Below are positions 17,452-26,268 of a stretch of 64,000 bases of DNA, one piece after another (the first letter of the stretch is position 1; each line of letters begins with the position of its first letter). The DNA comes from Flavobacterium ammoniigenes. Lineage in GTDB: Bacteria > Bacteroidota > Bacteroidia > Flavobacteriales > Flavobacteriaceae. Position numbers and translations under genes: made by a program. The notes beneath the pieces are model-generated. The model saw only the letters and a program-made list of their open reading frames with translations. It was not told the DNA's origin and did no database searches. The DNA lies in assembly GCF_020886055.1 (NCBI RefSeq), contig NZ_AP025184.1, positions 496,001 to 560,000 on the forward strand. The letters run 5' to 3'.

Positions 17452-17934
17452 TTAGTTTTCTACAATTTCAATTTTAACGCGCATCATTCCGCTTCTTTTA
17501 TTATCAGCTAAATCCATAAAAGCGCGTTTGGTTAAGTCAATCTCTTTCGACCGAACAAAAGGACCTCTATCTGTAATTTCGACAATAACTGATTTACCGT
17601 TAGCCTCGTTAGTTACTTTAACTTTGGTTCCAAATGCTAATTTTTTATGCGCTGCAGTATAGCCGTTATTGCTGAATTTTTTTCCGCTAGTAGTGCGTCT
17701 TCCATTAAATTTATCAGCATAATAAGACGCAATAACTGACTTTTTAAAAGCTTTTAACTGAAGTGGTTTTGATGGGATAGTATCCGCTGCCAATACAATG
17801 TCTGTAAGCGAAGTTTTATTTTTTTTAACTGTATCTTTTGCTATAGATTGCTTTTGTTTACTCTGTATTGGTGTTTGACTCCAAACCAAACCCGCCACAA
17901 AAACAATACACAATAGTATCAAACCTTTTTTCAT
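17452..17934 (-). CDS. RlpA-like septal ring lytic transglycosylase family protein
   Basis: The 160-residue protein has a signal peptide (KKGLILLCIVFVAGLVWSQ) and a C-terminal double-psi beta-barrel: ASYYADKFNGRRTTSGKKF, AAHKKLAFGTKVKVTN, then VEITDRGPFVRSKEIDLT with the family's catalytic-type Asp. RlpA proteins in Pseudomonas cut glycan strands lacking peptides; this one has no SPOR domain, so septal targeting is not supported. It is probably periplasmic. A weak hairpin just upstream (17967-17992) separates it from the next leftward gene. Confidence 0.87.
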   Translation of the reverse strand: MKKGLILLCIVFVAGLVWSQTPIQSKQKQSIAKDTVKKNKTSLTDIVLAADTIPSKPLQLKAFKKSVIASYYADKFNGRRTTSGKKFSNNGYTAAHKKLAFGTKVKVTNEANGKSVIVEITDRGPFVRSKEIDLTKRAFMDLADNKRSGMMRVKIEIVEN

Positions 17935-17966
17935 GTTTGGTGTTTTTTAATTTAAGAAATCAGGGT

Positions 17967-17992
17967 AAAAAAAAGCCCTTTTCAGGACTTTG
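17967..17992 (-). terminator. Terminator after the small membrane-protein gene
   Basis: On the minus strand AAGTCC pairs with GGGCTT (one wobble) around TGAAAA, followed by seven or more T residues. It is a short stem but has a good T-run. Confidence 0.6.
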
Positions 17993-17996
17993 TTTG

Positions 17997-18419
17997 TTAG
18001 AACCATAAACTCCATGGAATTCTACTTAAGATGAGTACCAATCCTAGACCATAAAAAATGGCAATAGATTTGAATTTTGCTTCACTAGTGGTTGCTTTTT
18101 TATGTTTAGACCAACCAATAGTTATTAATACTATGGCTATGATATTAACTAAAGGATGTTCTAATGAAGTTAAACGGAAGGCTTCGTTTTTCATTTGTCC
18201 AAAAACAGCGAACCCTAGCGGAGATAAAAAATACAACACTAAACCAACTAACAATTGAACATGAGTTCCTATTAAAGCAAACAAAGCAATTTTACGGTCT
18301 TTCGCAGTAAATTCTTTCTGAGATGATTTCCCAATAAAAGAGTTTACCACCGCTATAACTAAAACCAAAATAGCTAAATACGCCCAACCTGAATGAAATT
18401 TTTGTATGAAATGGTACAT
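17997..18419 (-). CDS. Small four-helix membrane protein, unknown function
   Basis: The 140-residue protein starts MYHFIQKFHSGWAYLAIL and has four hydrophobic segments (about 12-30, 45-68, 85-105, 117-138). HSGWAYL near the start and His in the second helix could bind a ligand, but no family function is known to me. The start is the ATG at 18419: a TATATTTG box at 18441-18448 lies inside the longer open frame. It has its own terminator. Confidence 0.7.
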   Translation of the reverse strand: MYHFIQKFHSGWAYLAILVLVIAVVNSFIGKSSQKEFTAKDRKIALFALIGTHVQLLVGLVLYFLSPLGFAVFGQMKNEAFRLTSLEHPLVNIIAIVLITIGWSKHKKATTSEAKFKSIAIFYGLGLVLILSRIPWSLWF

Positions 18420-18440
18420 AATTTTTATTTTATTGAATTT

Positions 18441-18448
18441 CAAATATA
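18441..18448 (-). promoter_or_regulatory. Promoter -7 box for the four-helix membrane protein (TATATTTG)
   Basis: This exact TAnnTTTG box on the minus strand lies 21 bases upstream of the ATG at 18419. No TTG sits at the expected -33 spacing. Confidence 0.5.
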
Positions 18449-18462
18449 GTAAAAAATTGGTA

Positions 18463-18504
18463 CAAAAAAAACGGCAACTCCTTTTTGTAGGAGTTGCCGT
18501 TTGT
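18463..18504 (-). terminator. Intrinsic terminator after the TonB receptor gene
   Basis: AACGGCAACTCC pairs with GGAGTTGCCGTT around an eight-base loop. On the minus strand eight T residues follow. It is about 20 bases after the receptor's stop. Confidence 0.9.
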
Positions 18505-18523
18505 ATGTAGTAACTTTCTTTAC

Positions 18524-21286
18524 TTAGAAATTATAACGTAATGTTAAGTTCCAAGTTCTTCCAAAACCGAAGAATACTTGGTTAGCATCAGCTACACCAT
18601 TAAAGGTTTTTCCTGCAGATGCATACGTTGCTCCAGAAGTACCTGTAACAAAATCACTTGCGAAAATATTAGATCTTGACTCTGCAATGTATACTTCGTC
18701 AAAAACGTTATTGATGTTTAATCTGAAATTCAATGATTTAGATTTGTCAGTTCCTAACAATACTCTGTATGAAATTCCAGCATCAACAAGTCCATAAGAA
18801 GGTAATTCTAATGTTCCTTTGTTTGTTGCAGAAGTTTGTTTAGTAGGATCTAAACTTGCAAATAATTTATCAGATAATCTGTAGTTAGCATCAACATTAA
18901 AGCGTGGCGCTAATTCATAAGCTGCACCAATACTTGCTGTCATTTGAGCAACATCACCAACTCTTGTTCCGTCTACGAAATAAGTAGTTGTTGTTCCACC
19001 AGAAATATTGTTGTTATTTACGTCAAATCTTCTTCCAGTGATATTGCCTTCATATACCCATTTACCTAATGAGAACATTCCGTTCAATTTTAATTTATCA
19101 CCTACTTTAGCATTCAAGTCTACTTCTACTCCTGAGTGTACTTGAGTAATTCCTGCAAAATCATAATAACCTCCTGGGTTAGCAACATCTGCATCATTAG
19201 CTCTCTGGTATCTGTCTTTCCATGTAGTATGGTATACATTCACATTAGCATTGAATACTGCAGATCGGAAACCGTATCCAGCTTCTAAACCTAATACTTT
19301 TTCATTAGTTAAGTTTTCGTTAACTAAAGATTTGTTATTTGGATATACTGCATTAAAGAAAGGTTGTTTTGAATAATACCCTGCATTTACAAATACATTA
19401 TGGTTATCATTGATGTTATAGTTAGCTCCTCCTTTTACGTTACCACCTAACAAGTTTTTGTAGTCTGTAGATGATAATGGGTTTGGAGTTAAGTACAAGA
19501 AATAATCATCTCTTCTAAATCCTTGATTAGAAACAGCCCCTTGGAAAAATGCTGTTAGTTTTTCAGTAGAATACTCTAATTGAGTAAAGGCTCCATACCA
19601 GTTTACTAAACCATCATTGTTGTAGTTGATTTTAGCTGTTTGGTAATCCAAATTAAAGAAAGGATTTAAGTTTGGTCTTGCAGCATAAGTTCCAGTTAAT
19701 ACTCTGTTTGCATTGTTCACGTCTGTATTATCTGCATAGTTAGTTGAACCTAACATATCAACAATGTTTTGATAGTGAATCCCTCTATATGTTCTTGCAT
19801 CAATACCAAAATCCAAAGTAAATCTTTCAGATAATTTAGTGTTCAAGTTAACTACACCACCATACCAGTTGTGAGAGTTGATAGAAGAAATTTTTGTAAT
19901 TCCGTTTGTAGTATTATTTGATGTAGATGAGCTGTTTTGGTAAGCTCCATTTACTAACGTTCTTGTAGAAGTTCCTGCAGTTCCAGGAATAACAACGCTT
20001 TGTCCAGAGTTCCATGCTTTGATCAAATCAACATTGATGATACCATTTGGAAATCTTAAGTTATCAGAGAAAAATCTATTTCCTCTCATTGCTCCAGCAC
20101 CGTTAGATCCTCCACCACGACCCCAAGAACCATACACTACTGTAGATAACTTAGTTTTGTCGCTGATTTTATAATCCCAGTTGATAGAAGCAATTGGTTT
20201 ATGGTAATAGTTAGTTCTAAAGTTGTACTCTTTACCTTCTAAAATACCCCAATCGTTGTTGTATCTTCTGTTTGGCTCTCCATTAGTACCATATTTAATA
20301 AACTGCGCAATTGTTGGAGCAGTAGATCTTTGATTGTGCCACTGTGGAGCACCTGTAATAGTAAACTCTAAATCATGTTTAGGATTGATTTTATATCCAA
20401 TTCCAATGAAGTAGTTTCCTCCTTCAAATTTAGTACCGTCAATATATCCGTCTCCTGATGTTTGACTTAACAAAATAGAAGTTGACAATCCATTTTTCAT
20501 TACACCTGTTGAGTAAGAAAATGCTTTTTTCAAGTAGTTGTCATTGGCAAAACCAACTGAAACGCTTCCGCCTTCTTTCATATCTGCTGAACGAGTTACT
20601 ACGTTAATAGTTCCCCCTACAGATGAAATAGCTAATTTAGAAGATCCTAAACCTCTTTGTACTTGCATTGCTGAAGTTACATCAGACAAACCTGCCCAGT
20701 TACTCCAATATACAGAACTGTTTTCCATATCATTAACAGGAACCCCGTTAATCAATACAGCAACATTCTTTTGATCAAAACCACGAATGTTAATTCTTGA
20801 ATCTCCAAAACCACCACCTGATTTAGTAGCATATACAGAAGGTGTATTCGCTAAAATTTCAGGAAATTCTTGAGATCCTAATTTTTCTTGAATTTCAGCT
20901 GCTTTAATAGTAGAAACTGCCACTGGCGTTTTTCTATCTTTAGCAACGTCCACTACTGAACTTCTTACTACAATTTCTTGTAATTGATTATCATCAGCAA
21001 CTAAAGCAACAGTTCCTACATTAGCAGCACCGTTGAATTTTACTGTTTTTGGTTTGTAACCAATAAAAGAAATTACTAATTCTCCTGAATTAGCAGTTGT
21101 ATTGATAGAGAATTTTCCATCAAAATCTGTTGAAACAGCAATTTTTGTTCCTTTAATAACAATATTTGCTCCAGGTAAAGAACCTTTACCATCTGTAACA
21201 GTTCCTGTAACTTTTCCTTGAGCAAAAGCAGTAGAAACTATTAAAAACATTAATCCTGTAAGTAACCAGTTTTTCATTGTTTTCAT
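18524..21286 (-). CDS. TonB-dependent outer-membrane receptor with CarboxypepD_reg-like N-domain
   Basis: The 920-residue protein has a signal peptide (about 1-22, ending TAFAQ), an immunoglobulin-like CarboxypepD_reg domain (GTVTDGKGSLPGANIVIKGT to about 100), a plug domain (about 115-230, with INIRGFDQKNVAVLINGVPV and a VGGTINVVTR-type end), and a barrel of many strands ending in aromatic RYNF. It takes up an unknown nutrient or chelate with energy from TonB-ExbBD. No SusD partner is adjacent, so a SusC role is unlikely; an iron complex or other small ligand is possible. A second ATG three codons in is an equally likely start. Confidence 0.93.
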   Translation of the reverse strand: MKTMKNWLLTGLMFLIVSTAFAQGKVTGTVTDGKGSLPGANIVIKGTKIAVSTDFDGKFSINTTANSGELVISFIGYKPKTVKFNGAANVGTVALVADDNQLQEIVVRSSVVDVAKDRKTPVAVSTIKAAEIQEKLGSQEFPEILANTPSVYATKSGGGFGDSRINIRGFDQKNVAVLINGVPVNDMENSSVYWSNWAGLSDVTSAMQVQRGLGSSKLAISSVGGTINVVTRSADMKEGGSVSVGFANDNYLKKAFSYSTGVMKNGLSTSILLSQTSGDGYIDGTKFEGGNYFIGIGYKINPKHDLEFTITGAPQWHNQRSTAPTIAQFIKYGTNGEPNRRYNNDWGILEGKEYNFRTNYYHKPIASINWDYKISDKTKLSTVVYGSWGRGGGSNGAGAMRGNRFFSDNLRFPNGIINVDLIKAWNSGQSVVIPGTAGTSTRTLVNGAYQNSSSTSNNTTNGITKISSINSHNWYGGVVNLNTKLSERFTLDFGIDARTYRGIHYQNIVDMLGSTNYADNTDVNNANRVLTGTYAARPNLNPFFNLDYQTAKINYNNDGLVNWYGAFTQLEYSTEKLTAFFQGAVSNQGFRRDDYFLYLTPNPLSSTDYKNLLGGNVKGGANYNINDNHNVFVNAGYYSKQPFFNAVYPNNKSLVNENLTNEKVLGLEAGYGFRSAVFNANVNVYHTTWKDRYQRANDADVANPGGYYDFAGITQVHSGVEVDLNAKVGDKLKLNGMFSLGKWVYEGNITGRRFDVNNNNISGGTTTTYFVDGTRVGDVAQMTASIGAAYELAPRFNVDANYRLSDKLFASLDPTKQTSATNKGTLELPSYGLVDAGISYRVLLGTDKSKSLNFRLNINNVFDEVYIAESRSNIFASDFVTGTSGATYASAGKTFNGVADANQVFFGFGRTWNLTLRYNF

Positions 21287-21426
21287 TGTTGTTTTGTTAA
21301 TTTATTTTTGGCAAAATTATAACATTTTTATATCAATACGTTAATACAACGTTAAAAAATTCACCTTTTTTGTGTTTTTATTCAACAACTCTTGATTTTT
21401 CAAGACGTTGCGAGAGCTAAATGTAT

Positions 21427-21460
21427 AAAAAAAGCGCCTTGATTTAAATCAAGGCGCCTT
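21427..21460 (-). terminator. Intrinsic terminator after pgi
   Basis: A 24-base perfect palindrome (GCGCCTTGATTT and its complement) is followed on the minus strand by a run of seven T residues, about 20 bases after the pgi stop. Confidence 0.88.
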
Positions 21461-21479
21461 ACACTATTTACTACTTGTG

Positions 21480-23123
21480 TTATTTATTTTTTAAAAAATG
21501 ATTCAATAAAAATGAAGTAGAACTGTCATGGTTTTTTACTGTTTTAGAATTGATTTCATCTAAAATTGAATTGGCCAATTGTTTTCCTAATTCTACTCCC
21601 CATTGATCAAAACTAAAAATATTCCAAATTACTCCTTGAACAAATATCTTATGTTCATACATCGCGATCAAAGAACCCAAGGATTTTGGAGTTAACTTTT
21701 GAATTAATAAAGTATTGGTAGGTTTGTTTCCAGTAAATACTTTAAAAGGCAACAAAGCCGCTGCTTTTTCTTTTGATAATCCTTGTTGGTCAAATTCAGC
21801 TTGCACTTGGGCTTCGGTTTTTCCATGTAACAAAGCTTCTGTTTGGGCAAAAAAGTTAGACATTAATTTGTCATGATGATTGTCATCGCCGTACAATGGT
21901 TTAACAAATCCAATGAAATCAGCTGGAATGATTTTGGTTCCTTGGTGAATCAATTGAAAAAAGGCGTGTTGCGAGTTCGTTCCTGGCTCTCCCCATATAA
22001 TAGTTCCTGTTTGATAGTTAACCGGACTTCCATCACGTCCCACACTTTTACCATTACTTTCCATGGTGCCTTGTTGTAAATAAGGGGCTAGTTTTTGTAA
22101 ATATTGGGTATAGGGAATCAAAGCTTCACTTTCGGCACCAAAGAAATTATTATACCAAACACTCAATAAGGCTAGAGTTACCGGTATGTTTTGGTCAAAA
22201 TCAGCAGTCTTAAAATGCTCGTCCATTTCATTGGCTCCGCCCAACAAAGCATCATAATTATCAAATCCAATTGCCAAACTTATAGATAGCCCTACGGCAC
22301 TCCATAAAGAAAAACGACCCCCAACCCAATCCCACATTGGAAAAACATTGTCAGGATTAATTCCAAACGCTGTTACTTTATCTAAATTAGTTGAAACAGC
22401 AACAAAATGCTTCGCCACATCTTCTTGTTGGGCCGATTTCAAGAACCATTCTTTAATGGTTTCTGAATTAGTCAAGGTTTCTTGAGTCGTAAAGGTTTTA
22501 GAAACAATTACAAATAAAGTGGTTTCTGGATTGATTTTTTTGATAATTTCATTGACATGATCACCATCTACATTGGAAACAAAATGAACATTCAAATGAT
22601 TTTTATAAAACTGCAAAGCCTCAACTGCCATGGCTGGTCCTAAATCAGACCCTCCAATACCAATATTAACAATGTCGGTAAAGGTTTTTCCTGTATATCC
22701 TGTTCGGTGACCCGAAACCACTTCATTGGTAAACGCCTTAATTTTATTTTTTACGGCATACACTTCCGGCATTACGTTTTGACCTTCAACGGTAATTACT
22801 GCCGATTCTTTAGCGCGTAATGCGGTATGAAGAACTGCTCTATTTTCTGTTTGATTGATTAATTCTCCCTCAAAATAAGAAGCAATCGCTTCTTTCAATC
22901 CTACTTGATTGGCTAAGTCAAGCAACAATGTGATCGTTTCTTGATTGATTCTGTTTTTAGAATAATCCAAAAGAAAATCATTCCATTTCAAATTGAATTT
23001 TTCAACGCGGGAGGCATCTGCTTGAAATAAATCTTGCATAGATGTCGATGCAATTGCATTATAATGTTGTTGCAATTTTGCCCAAGCAGCAGTTTGGGTA
23101 GGGTTAATTGTTTGTAAAGCCAT
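21480..23123 (-). CDS. pgi: Glucose-6-phosphate isomerase
   Basis: Pgi interconverts glucose 6-phosphate and fructose 6-phosphate. The 547-residue protein has the family signatures [33 protein letters not shown] and the C-terminal GQL-equivalent region [14 protein letters not shown]. The start [13 protein letters not shown] at 23123 is preferred: a full promoter (23159-23187) lies inside the longer open frame that begins at a TTG at 23198. The gene has its own promoter and terminator and so is a single unit. Confidence 0.97.
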   Translation of the reverse strand: MALQTINPTQTAAWAKLQQHYNAIASTSMQDLFQADASRVEKFNLKWNDFLLDYSKNRINQETITLLLDLANQVGLKEAIASYFEGELINQTENRAVLHTALRAKESAVITVEGQNVMPEVYAVKNKIKAFTNEVVSGHRTGYTGKTFTDIVNIGIGGSDLGPAMAVEALQFYKNHLNVHFVSNVDGDHVNEIIKKINPETTLFVIVSKTFTTQETLTNSETIKEWFLKSAQQEDVAKHFVAVSTNLDKVTAFGINPDNVFPMWDWVGGRFSLWSAVGLSISLAIGFDNYDALLGGANEMDEHFKTADFDQNIPVTLALLSVWYNNFFGAESEALIPYTQYLQKLAPYLQQGTMESNGKSVGRDGSPVNYQTGTIIWGEPGTNSQHAFFQLIHQGTKIIPADFIGFVKPLYGDDNHHDKLMSNFFAQTEALLHGKTEAQVQAEFDQQGLSKEKAAALLPFKVFTGNKPTNTLLIQKLTPKSLGSLIAMYEHKIFVQGVIWNIFSFDQWGVELGKQLANSILDEINSKTVKNHDSSTSFLLNHFLKNK

Positions 23124-23158
23124 TGTATAATTGGTTGGTTTTATTTTTATTTTCGGGG

Positions 23159-23187
23159 CAAAAATACTGAAATTAGTTTGAATACAA
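23159..23187 (-). promoter_or_regulatory. Promoter for pgi (TTG-N18-TATTTTTG)
   Basis: On the minus strand TTG (23185-23187) and TATTTTTG (23159-23166) are 18 bases apart. The transcript would begin near 23155, about 32 bases before the ATG. Confidence 0.75.
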
Positions 23188-23230
23188 GTTGTACTCAAAT
23201 CCTATCACAATTTTAGATCAAAAAGTGTTT

Positions 23231-24460
23231 TTATAAATTAGCAACGCTATCCAACTCTCTTTTTAAAGGTTCAATTTGTTGTAAGAATCGTTGTTTCGAG
23301 CTTCCTGTCATTGATTCTCCTGTTGGAAGTTTTAAACGGAGCGCATCCACCTGAACCCCATTTTTCCAAAAACGATAGCATACATGTGGCCCTGTAGCTA
23401 ATCCTGTACTTCCTACTCTGCCAATAATTTGACCTTGGTTGACATGTTGTCCTCGTCGCACCAAAATTTTAGACATATGTAAGTACTGAGTAGAATAGGT
23501 TCCGTTGTGTTTTACTTTTACAAAATTTCCGTTGCCGGCTGTAAATCCGGTTTGTTCTACTATTCCTGCAGCAGTAGTAGTGATAGGAGTCCCATAAGGC
23601 GCTGCATAATCTGTTCCTTTGTGCGCTTTCCAGATTCCTTGTACAGGATGCAGTCTATTCGAACTGTATCGCGAAGTGATTCGGCTAAATTTAATAGGTG
23701 TTTTTAAAAAGAAGTTCTTTAATGTTTTTCCTTCATCGTCATAATATTCTATTTTCCCAGATGAAGAAGTCGCATACGGGAAAGCATATACAATCTTGCC
23801 TTTGTATTCAAAAAATGCAGCCTCCAAACTATCTACACCATCATAAATAGAATCGTTGATGTATCTTTCGGTAAAAGTCAAAGCAAAACGATCGCCTTTT
23901 TTCAATTTAAAAAAGTCAATGGACCAAGCATATATCTTGGTGATTTTGCTTGCCAGTGATCCTTCTACCTTAGCACTTTCTAATGTTTCCGAAAGAGAAC
24001 TCTTTAACACGCCACCGATGGTTCTTCGTTTAATTTTGATCGGTTTGGTTTTTTTATACGCCACTACTGCGGTATCTCTAAGATCAACTACATAATAATT
24101 TACCGCGTCTGGTTGGTAAATAAAAACTTGTAGTTTGTTTTTTTTATGTTTGGATCGAAGTAACACATATGGTTTGTTGAAACGAATTGTACGAACATCA
24201 AAAGTGTCTTTGACTTTTTCTATAATATCATACACTTCCTTTTCTCCAATATTCTGTTTTTGGATGATGCTGCCAAAAGTATCTCCGCTTTTTATAGTGT
24301 CATGCACTACATTAAAATCAGAATACACAAAGCCAAACTCACTTTTTTTAGGAGTCGATTTCATTTCTAGTTCGTCAATACTTTCTTGATTTTTAGAACA
24401 AGAAAGAAAAGCGAGCAAGACAACTACGATTATGAAAAAGGGCAACGTTCTTTTTAACAT
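23231..24460 (-). CDS. M23-family peptidase lipoprotein with HxC in place of HxH
   Basis: The 409-residue protein has a lipoprotein signal (FIIVVVLLAFLSC, lipidated Cys near residue 21), a middle region with a LysM/OapA-like segment (VVHDTIKSGDTFGSII), and a C-terminal LytM domain. AHKGTDYAAPYGTPI supplies the first His and Asp ligands near 280; the usual GPHLHFE motif reads GPHVCYRFWKNG near 358, with Cys for the second His. I recall this variant from other Bacteroidota M23 proteins, so it may be a real subfamily with altered zinc binding or no catalysis. It is 12 bases after the tryptophan dioxygenase gene. Confidence 0.88.
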   Translation of the reverse strand: MLKRTLPFFIIVVVLLAFLSCSKNQESIDELEMKSTPKKSEFGFVYSDFNVVHDTIKSGDTFGSIIQKQNIGEKEVYDIIEKVKDTFDVRTIRFNKPYVLLRSKHKKNKLQVFIYQPDAVNYYVVDLRDTAVVAYKKTKPIKIKRRTIGGVLKSSLSETLESAKVEGSLASKITKIYAWSIDFFKLKKGDRFALTFTERYINDSIYDGVDSLEAAFFEYKGKIVYAFPYATSSSGKIEYYDDEGKTLKNFFLKTPIKFSRITSRYSSNRLHPVQGIWKAHKGTDYAAPYGTPITTTAAGIVEQTGFTAGNGNFVKVKHNGTYSTQYLHMSKILVRRGQHVNQGQIIGRVGSTGLATGPHVCYRFWKNGVQVDALRLKLPTGESMTGSSKQRFLQQIEPLKRELDSVANL

Positions 24461-24472
24461 CCGTTAATTCAA

Positions 24473-25405
24473 TTATTTATTTTCACCCCAATTGGCTAGT
24501 TCCTCAGCGCTCCAAAGTTCTGGAAAAAATATACGCCTTTGGTATTTCGGATGCATGTATTTTTTCCAATTGCTACCTCCAGTGGCTTCTCCATCTCCAA
24601 TTCCGCTTTGATCAATGTACTTAATGGCAACATTCAAATGTTGCATTACCCAAGTGATGTTTATGGTATAATCCAAATGACGCATAGCATCAATTAATTC
24701 TTGATTCTTTTGGTCTTCAGCAGGAAGTTGTTTGAACTTTTGCCAAATATTGATGGAATTGTATTCTTCCATGTGAGTCAAGAAGACTTTCTTATATTTT
24801 CTTTCAAATTCTTCTAAAAGGAAGGATTTTTTTCCAGTAGTATAATCTTTTCCAGCGGCTTGCCAATACAAATGTTCAAAAGCAAATTCGTAGGAAGTAG
24901 TTCTATCTATAGAAGATCTAAAACGGTAATCGATAAGGTTGATTAAATCTGTTGTACAGAATTCTATCAAACGGTATTGTGCGCTTTGAAAACCACTTGC
25001 AGGAGTTAGCGTATTTCTAAATTTCATGTATTGATCCACTTCCATTCCGTTTTCCATGATTTCAAAGGAAGTGGTTAGCATTTCAAAATAACGACTAATT
25101 CGTTGCAATCGTTCTGTAAAAAAAAGAGTCGTTATTTTTTCAGCATGCGAAACTTGTTGCATTTCCCACAAAATCATTTTGAAAATCAATTCGTTCACTT
25201 GATGGTACATGATGAATACCATTTCGTCAGGAAGTGTGGTTCGTTGCGTTTGCAAACTCAACAAACTATCCGTTTGAATATAATCCCAATACGTTATAGG
25301 CTTTGACCAAAGTAATCCTTCTAATTGAGTATCGGTTTTTTGGTGAATTGCCTCAAACTTGGAATCAATTTGATTTAATATAGTGTCTCTTGTCGTATTC
25401 GTCAT
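24473..25405 (-). CDS. Tryptophan 2,3-dioxygenase family protein
   Basis: TDO opens the indole ring of tryptophan to give N-formylkynurenine, using heme and oxygen. The 310-residue protein has FIMYHQVNELIFKMIL (distal His near residue 68), SGFQSAQYRLIEF with the substrate-binding Arg, MQHLNVAIKYI with the probable proximal heme His, and GEATGGSNWKKY in place of the usual GTGGSSG loop. The changed loop makes substrate range uncertain. No other kynurenine genes are in the window. It overlaps the upstream DUF3108 stop by one base and is followed closely by the M23 gene, forming a three-gene operon. Confidence 0.88.
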   Translation of the reverse strand: MTNTTRDTILNQIDSKFEAIHQKTDTQLEGLLWSKPITYWDYIQTDSLLSLQTQRTTLPDEMVFIMYHQVNELIFKMILWEMQQVSHAEKITTLFFTERLQRISRYFEMLTTSFEIMENGMEVDQYMKFRNTLTPASGFQSAQYRLIEFCTTDLINLIDYRFRSSIDRTTSYEFAFEHLYWQAAGKDYTTGKKSFLLEEFERKYKKVFLTHMEEYNSINIWQKFKQLPAEDQKNQELIDAMRHLDYTINITWVMQHLNVAIKYIDQSGIGDGEATGGSNWKKYMHPKYQRRIFFPELWSAEELANWGENK

Positions 25406-26175
25406 TATAACTTTACTTTGAATGTGTGTTGTAATCCTTTGTAAGCCTCTAAATCTGCTTTTATCGAGCCGACGGCAAGACTAGCTTGAATGCGAATTGG
25501 TATTTTATTTTCGTCATCTGAAATCCAAACAGTTACACTTTCTTGTTCTTTAAAAACCCTTCCCGATTGTACCAATGGTCTAAAAATCATAGTCGCAATA
25601 GTACCAAATTTAGTTTTAATAATTTCCCGACCTATAAACTTTAATTTAAACTTGGTCGTTTCATCATCAAAAAATAAATCAATAGCTACGGATTCTCCCG
25701 GTTTAATTTTATCAATGTTAGAAAAATTTCGTAAATAATAAAAGGCAGATAAAATATCTTGCGTGTTTTTTGGAATAGAAAAGGTCTTTTCGGTATTGTG
25801 TTTATAATCTTTGACCAAAATTTTGTTGGTCGACCACATAAAAAATCCTTCTTGGTTTTTTGTGTATCCTCCTTCGTTAATTTTTCTGAGAAATTGATTG
25901 GGAACAAAAGTATCTTTATCGATATAACTTTCGTATCGATCGTCTACTTTAAAAAATAATCGAGACAAGCCAGTAGTATACCCTTTGCCAATTAAATGAA
26001 AAAGCTTTTCTGAGTTAATAGTAGCTTCTTTTACTTCTAATGTGGCGTAACCAGCATTGACAAAACCGTAGTGGATTCTAAATTTAAACCATTCACCCAC
26101 TCCAAAAGCAGTTTGTTGTTGAGCAAATACCGAAAGGGAAAATAACAGAATGACGAATAGATGAATTTTTTTCAT
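25405..26175 (-). CDS. DUF3108 family periplasmic protein
   Basis: The 256-residue protein has a signal peptide (KKIHLFVILLFSLSVFAQ) and the DUF3108 pattern: FGVGEWFKFRIHYGFVNAG, ATLEVKE, a GLSRLFFKVDDRYESYID segment, and a late WISDDENKIPIRIQ. DUF3108 proteins are beta-rich envelope proteins with no proven biochemical role. It is the first gene of a leftward operon with the dioxygenase (one-base overlap) and the M23 peptidase, driven by a promoter whose -33 element sits in the loop of a terminator hairpin. Confidence 0.85.
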   Translation of the reverse strand: MKKIHLFVILLFSLSVFAQQQTAFGVGEWFKFRIHYGFVNAGYATLEVKEATINSEKLFHLIGKGYTTGLSRLFFKVDDRYESYIDKDTFVPNQFLRKINEGGYTKNQEGFFMWSTNKILVKDYKHNTEKTFSIPKNTQDILSAFYYLRNFSNIDKIKPGESVAIDLFFDDETTKFKLKFIGREIIKTKFGTIATMIFRPLVQSGRVFKEQESVTVWISDDENKIPIRIQASLAVGSIKADLEAYKGLQHTFKVKL

Positions 26176-26220
26176 TGTGCTTTTTAAAGGCTATTTCAAA
26201 ACAATATCCTTAATTAAGCC

Positions 26221-26251
26221 CAAAGGTATTAAAACAAAAAAACCCAGTCAA
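26221..26251 (-). promoter_or_regulatory. Promoter for the DUF3108-TDO-M23 operon (TTG-N20-TACCTTTG)
   Basis: On the minus strand TTG (26249-26251) is 20 bases before TACCTTTG (26221-26228). The TTG falls in the loop of the terminator hairpin at 26238-26268, so the terminator and the promoter physically overlap. Confidence 0.68.
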
Positions 26252-26268
26252 ATAATGACTGGGTTTTT
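26238..26268 (-). terminator. Leftward terminator upstream of the DUF3108 operon
   Basis: AAACCCAGTCA pairs with TGACTGGGTTT around a five-base loop; on the minus strand seven T residues follow. It would end leftward transcription coming from the patatin gene or from inside the 408-bp spacer. Confidence 0.82.

Noticed and set aside
18524..21286. TonB receptor as a SusC of a polysaccharide locus
   Set aside because: No SusD, glycoside hydrolase or sensor gene is adjacent; the gene stands alone between its own terminator and pgi.
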